A DNA stretch of 15,165 nucleotides, taken from Alphaproteobacteria bacterium (GTDB lineage Bacteria > Pseudomonadota > Alphaproteobacteria > RS24). The notes under the pieces are model-generated. The model was not told where the DNA came from, searched no databases, and saw nothing but the letters and a program-made list of their open reading frames with translations. The translations under genes and the position numbers were made by a program. Where the stretch lies: the NCBI GenBank assembly GCA_029248825.1, contig JAQWIP010000164.1, forward strand, positions 1 to 15,165, given 5' to 3'. Below are positions 14,342 through 15,165 of this stretch, piece by piece (the first letter of the stretch is position 1; every line of letters begins with the position of its first letter).

Positions 14342-14370
14342 TGCACTGTCTCCACACGTGAAGTCTCTTT

Positions 14371-14408
14371 ATTGCGCGCTTTCGCAATTTGCACAAGATT
14401 ACGCGCAA
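14371..14408. promoter_or_regulatory. Inverted-repeat array, candidate operator of the valine operon
   Basis: ATTGCG (14371-14376) and CGCAAT (14383-14388) form a perfect 6-bp dyad with a 6-nt spacer. Immediately beside it, TTGCAC (14389-14394) and GCGCAA (14403-14408) form a second dyad with one mismatch and an 8-nt spacer. The result is an alternating TTGC/GCAA series over 38 bp, about 30-67 bp upstream of the dehydrogenase start. The first dyad falls inside the spacer of the weak minus-strand candidate promoter TTGTGC (14396-14391) / AATAAA (14373-14368). It fits a repressor or MerR-type site, but the cognate regulator is unknown. Confidence 0.45.
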
Positions 14409-14421
14409 GATAATGCTCACC

Positions 14422-14450
14422 TTGCTCCACAGCTATAGTCGGGCTATGTA
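14422..14450 (+). promoter_or_regulatory. Possible hemB promoter
   Basis: TTGCTC (14422-14427) and TATGTA (14445-14450) are spaced 17 nt apart, about 31 nt before the hemB ATG. Each matches only three of six consensus bases. TATAGT (14434-14439) is a better -10 by itself but has no -35 partner at normal spacing. This is a tentative placement. Confidence 0.28.
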
Positions 14451-14481
14451 AGGGGAGATCAATAACAGAGAGTTTTTTGAG

Positions 14482-15165
14482 ATGATGCAACGCCAATTCC
14501 CCGCGACCCGCATGCGCCGTTTGCGCCAAGCCGATTGGTCGCGCCGTTTGGTCGGCGAGACCAGCCTTAGCGTGTCCGATTTAATCTGGCCGATTTTCAT
14601 CATCGAAGGCGAAAATGAAACCCAAACCGTGGCCTCTATGCCAGGGGTTTTGCGGATGAGCATCGACCTTGCCGTCAACGCGGCCAAACAAGCCGCCAGC
14701 CTAGGCATTCCCGTCATCGCGCTGTTTCCCAACACGCCCGCCGACGCCCGCACCGACGATGGCCATGAAGCCTTAAACCCCGACAATCTAGTGTGCCGCG
14801 CCACCCGCGCCATTAAAGAGGCCGTGCCAGAGATTGGCATTTTATGCGATGTCGCCCTCGACCCCTATACCGACCACGGCCATGACGGCCTGCTGGATGG
14901 CGAGACTATTTTAAACGATGCCACGGTCGATATTCTGGTCGGCCAAACCATGAACCAAGTGGCGGCGGGCTGCGATATCATCGCCCCTTCCGATATGATG
15001 GACGGACGCATTGGCACCATCCGCAAGGAGCTGGAAGCCAGTGGCAATCACGACACTTTGGTGATGGCCTATAGCGCCAAATATGCTTCGGCTTTTTACG
15101 GGCCTTTTCGCGAAGCCGTCGGCTCGGGCGATCGCCTCAAGGGCGATAAGAAAACCTATCAAATG
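14482..15165 (+). CDS. hemB: Delta-aminolevulinic acid dehydratase (porphobilinogen synthase), 3' end cut by window edge
   Basis: Condenses two 5-aminolevulinate molecules to porphobilinogen, the second common step of tetrapyrrole synthesis. The first 228 codons are present, roughly two thirds of the usual length, and run off the right edge. Motifs seen are RMRRLR near the start (10-15), WPIFIIEGE (36-44), MPGVLRMS (53-60), CDVALDPYTDHGHDG (122-136), APSDMMDGRIG (168-178) and YSAKYASAFYGPFREA (197-212), where Lys200 is the first of the two Schiff-base lysines. The metal-binding stretch has Asp127 and Asp135 where zinc enzymes have cysteines, so this is a non-zinc, Mg-type or metal-independent form. 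Two ATGs stand in tandem at 14482 and 14485. GAGAG at 14468-14472 supports the first. It is divergent from the valine operon. Confidence 0.97.
   Translation, partial: MMQRQFPATRMRRLRQADWSRRLVGETSLSVSDLIWPIFIIEGENETQTVASMPGVLRMSIDLAVNAAKQAASLGIPVIALFPNTPADARTDDGHEALNPDNLVCRATRAIKEAVPEIGILCDVALDPYTDHGHDGLLDGETILNDATVDILVGQTMNQVAAGCDIIAPSDMMDGRIGTIRKELEASGNHDTLVMAYSAKYASAFYGPFREAVGSGDRLKGDKKTYQM

Noticed and set aside
14335..14529. 64-residue minus-strand frame spanning the acd-hemB gap
   Set aside because: It begins inside the antisense of hemB, overlaps the dehydrogenase start, and covers the divergent promoter region. No motif seen.

Overview
The window looks like core chromosome of an alphaproteobacterium of moderate GC content. 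The case rests on gene order (glyA-nrdR-ribD-ribE-ribB-ribH-nusB-thiL in one tight run, followed by a membrane pyrophosphatase), the alphaproteobacterial flavour of RibH and ThiL, a DHBP synthase carrying a degenerate GTP cyclohydrolase II tail (RibBX type), and a non-zinc HemB. I see no mobile element, CRISPR array, rRNA or tRNA. Every complete gene reads intact.

Layout from left to right. (1) 1-526, minus: the 5' part of an unnamed multi-pass membrane protein that runs off the left edge. (2) 594-2764, minus: hppA, a K+-independent-type proton-pumping pyrophosphatase with its own strong promoter (perfect TATAAT) and an intrinsic terminator. (3) 2916-9487, minus: an eight-gene housekeeping run read glyA, nrdR, ribD, ribE, ribB(X), ribH, nusB, thiL. 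Gaps are 23 nt or less, and two junctions overlap (TAATG and ATGA). It combines one-carbon metabolism, ribonucleotide reductase regulation, most of riboflavin synthesis, transcription antitermination and the last step of thiamine diphosphate synthesis. (4) 9621-10394, minus: a cytosolic glycerophosphodiester phosphodiesterase. It is divergent from (5) 10465-11256, plus: a DUF1295-family membrane protein that may be made from a leaderless mRNA. (6) 11277-14341, minus: a three-gene valine-catabolic operon (isobutyryl-CoA dehydrogenase, 3-hydroxyisobutyryl-CoA hydrolase, 3-hydroxyisobutyrate dehydrogenase). It is divergent from (7) hemB, which starts at 14482 on the plus strand and runs off the right edge.

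How the genes fit together. RibD, RibB, RibH and RibE cover every riboflavin step from the GTP cyclohydrolase II product onward, apart from the dephosphorylation step. The GTP cyclohydrolase II domain fused to RibB has lost all its zinc ligands, so the first committed step must be encoded elsewhere. The valine genes carry out consecutive reactions from isobutyryl-CoA to methylmalonate semialdehyde, missing only an enoyl-CoA hydratase between the first two. Their flavin-dependent dehydrogenase uses the cofactor made by the rib cluster.

I found no convincing previously undescribed system. The most interesting points are small-scale: the RibBX degeneration, a dyad array in the valine/hemB divergent region, a possible leaderless start with overlapping divergent promoters, and a 12-bp triplication that contains the stop codons of two convergent genes.
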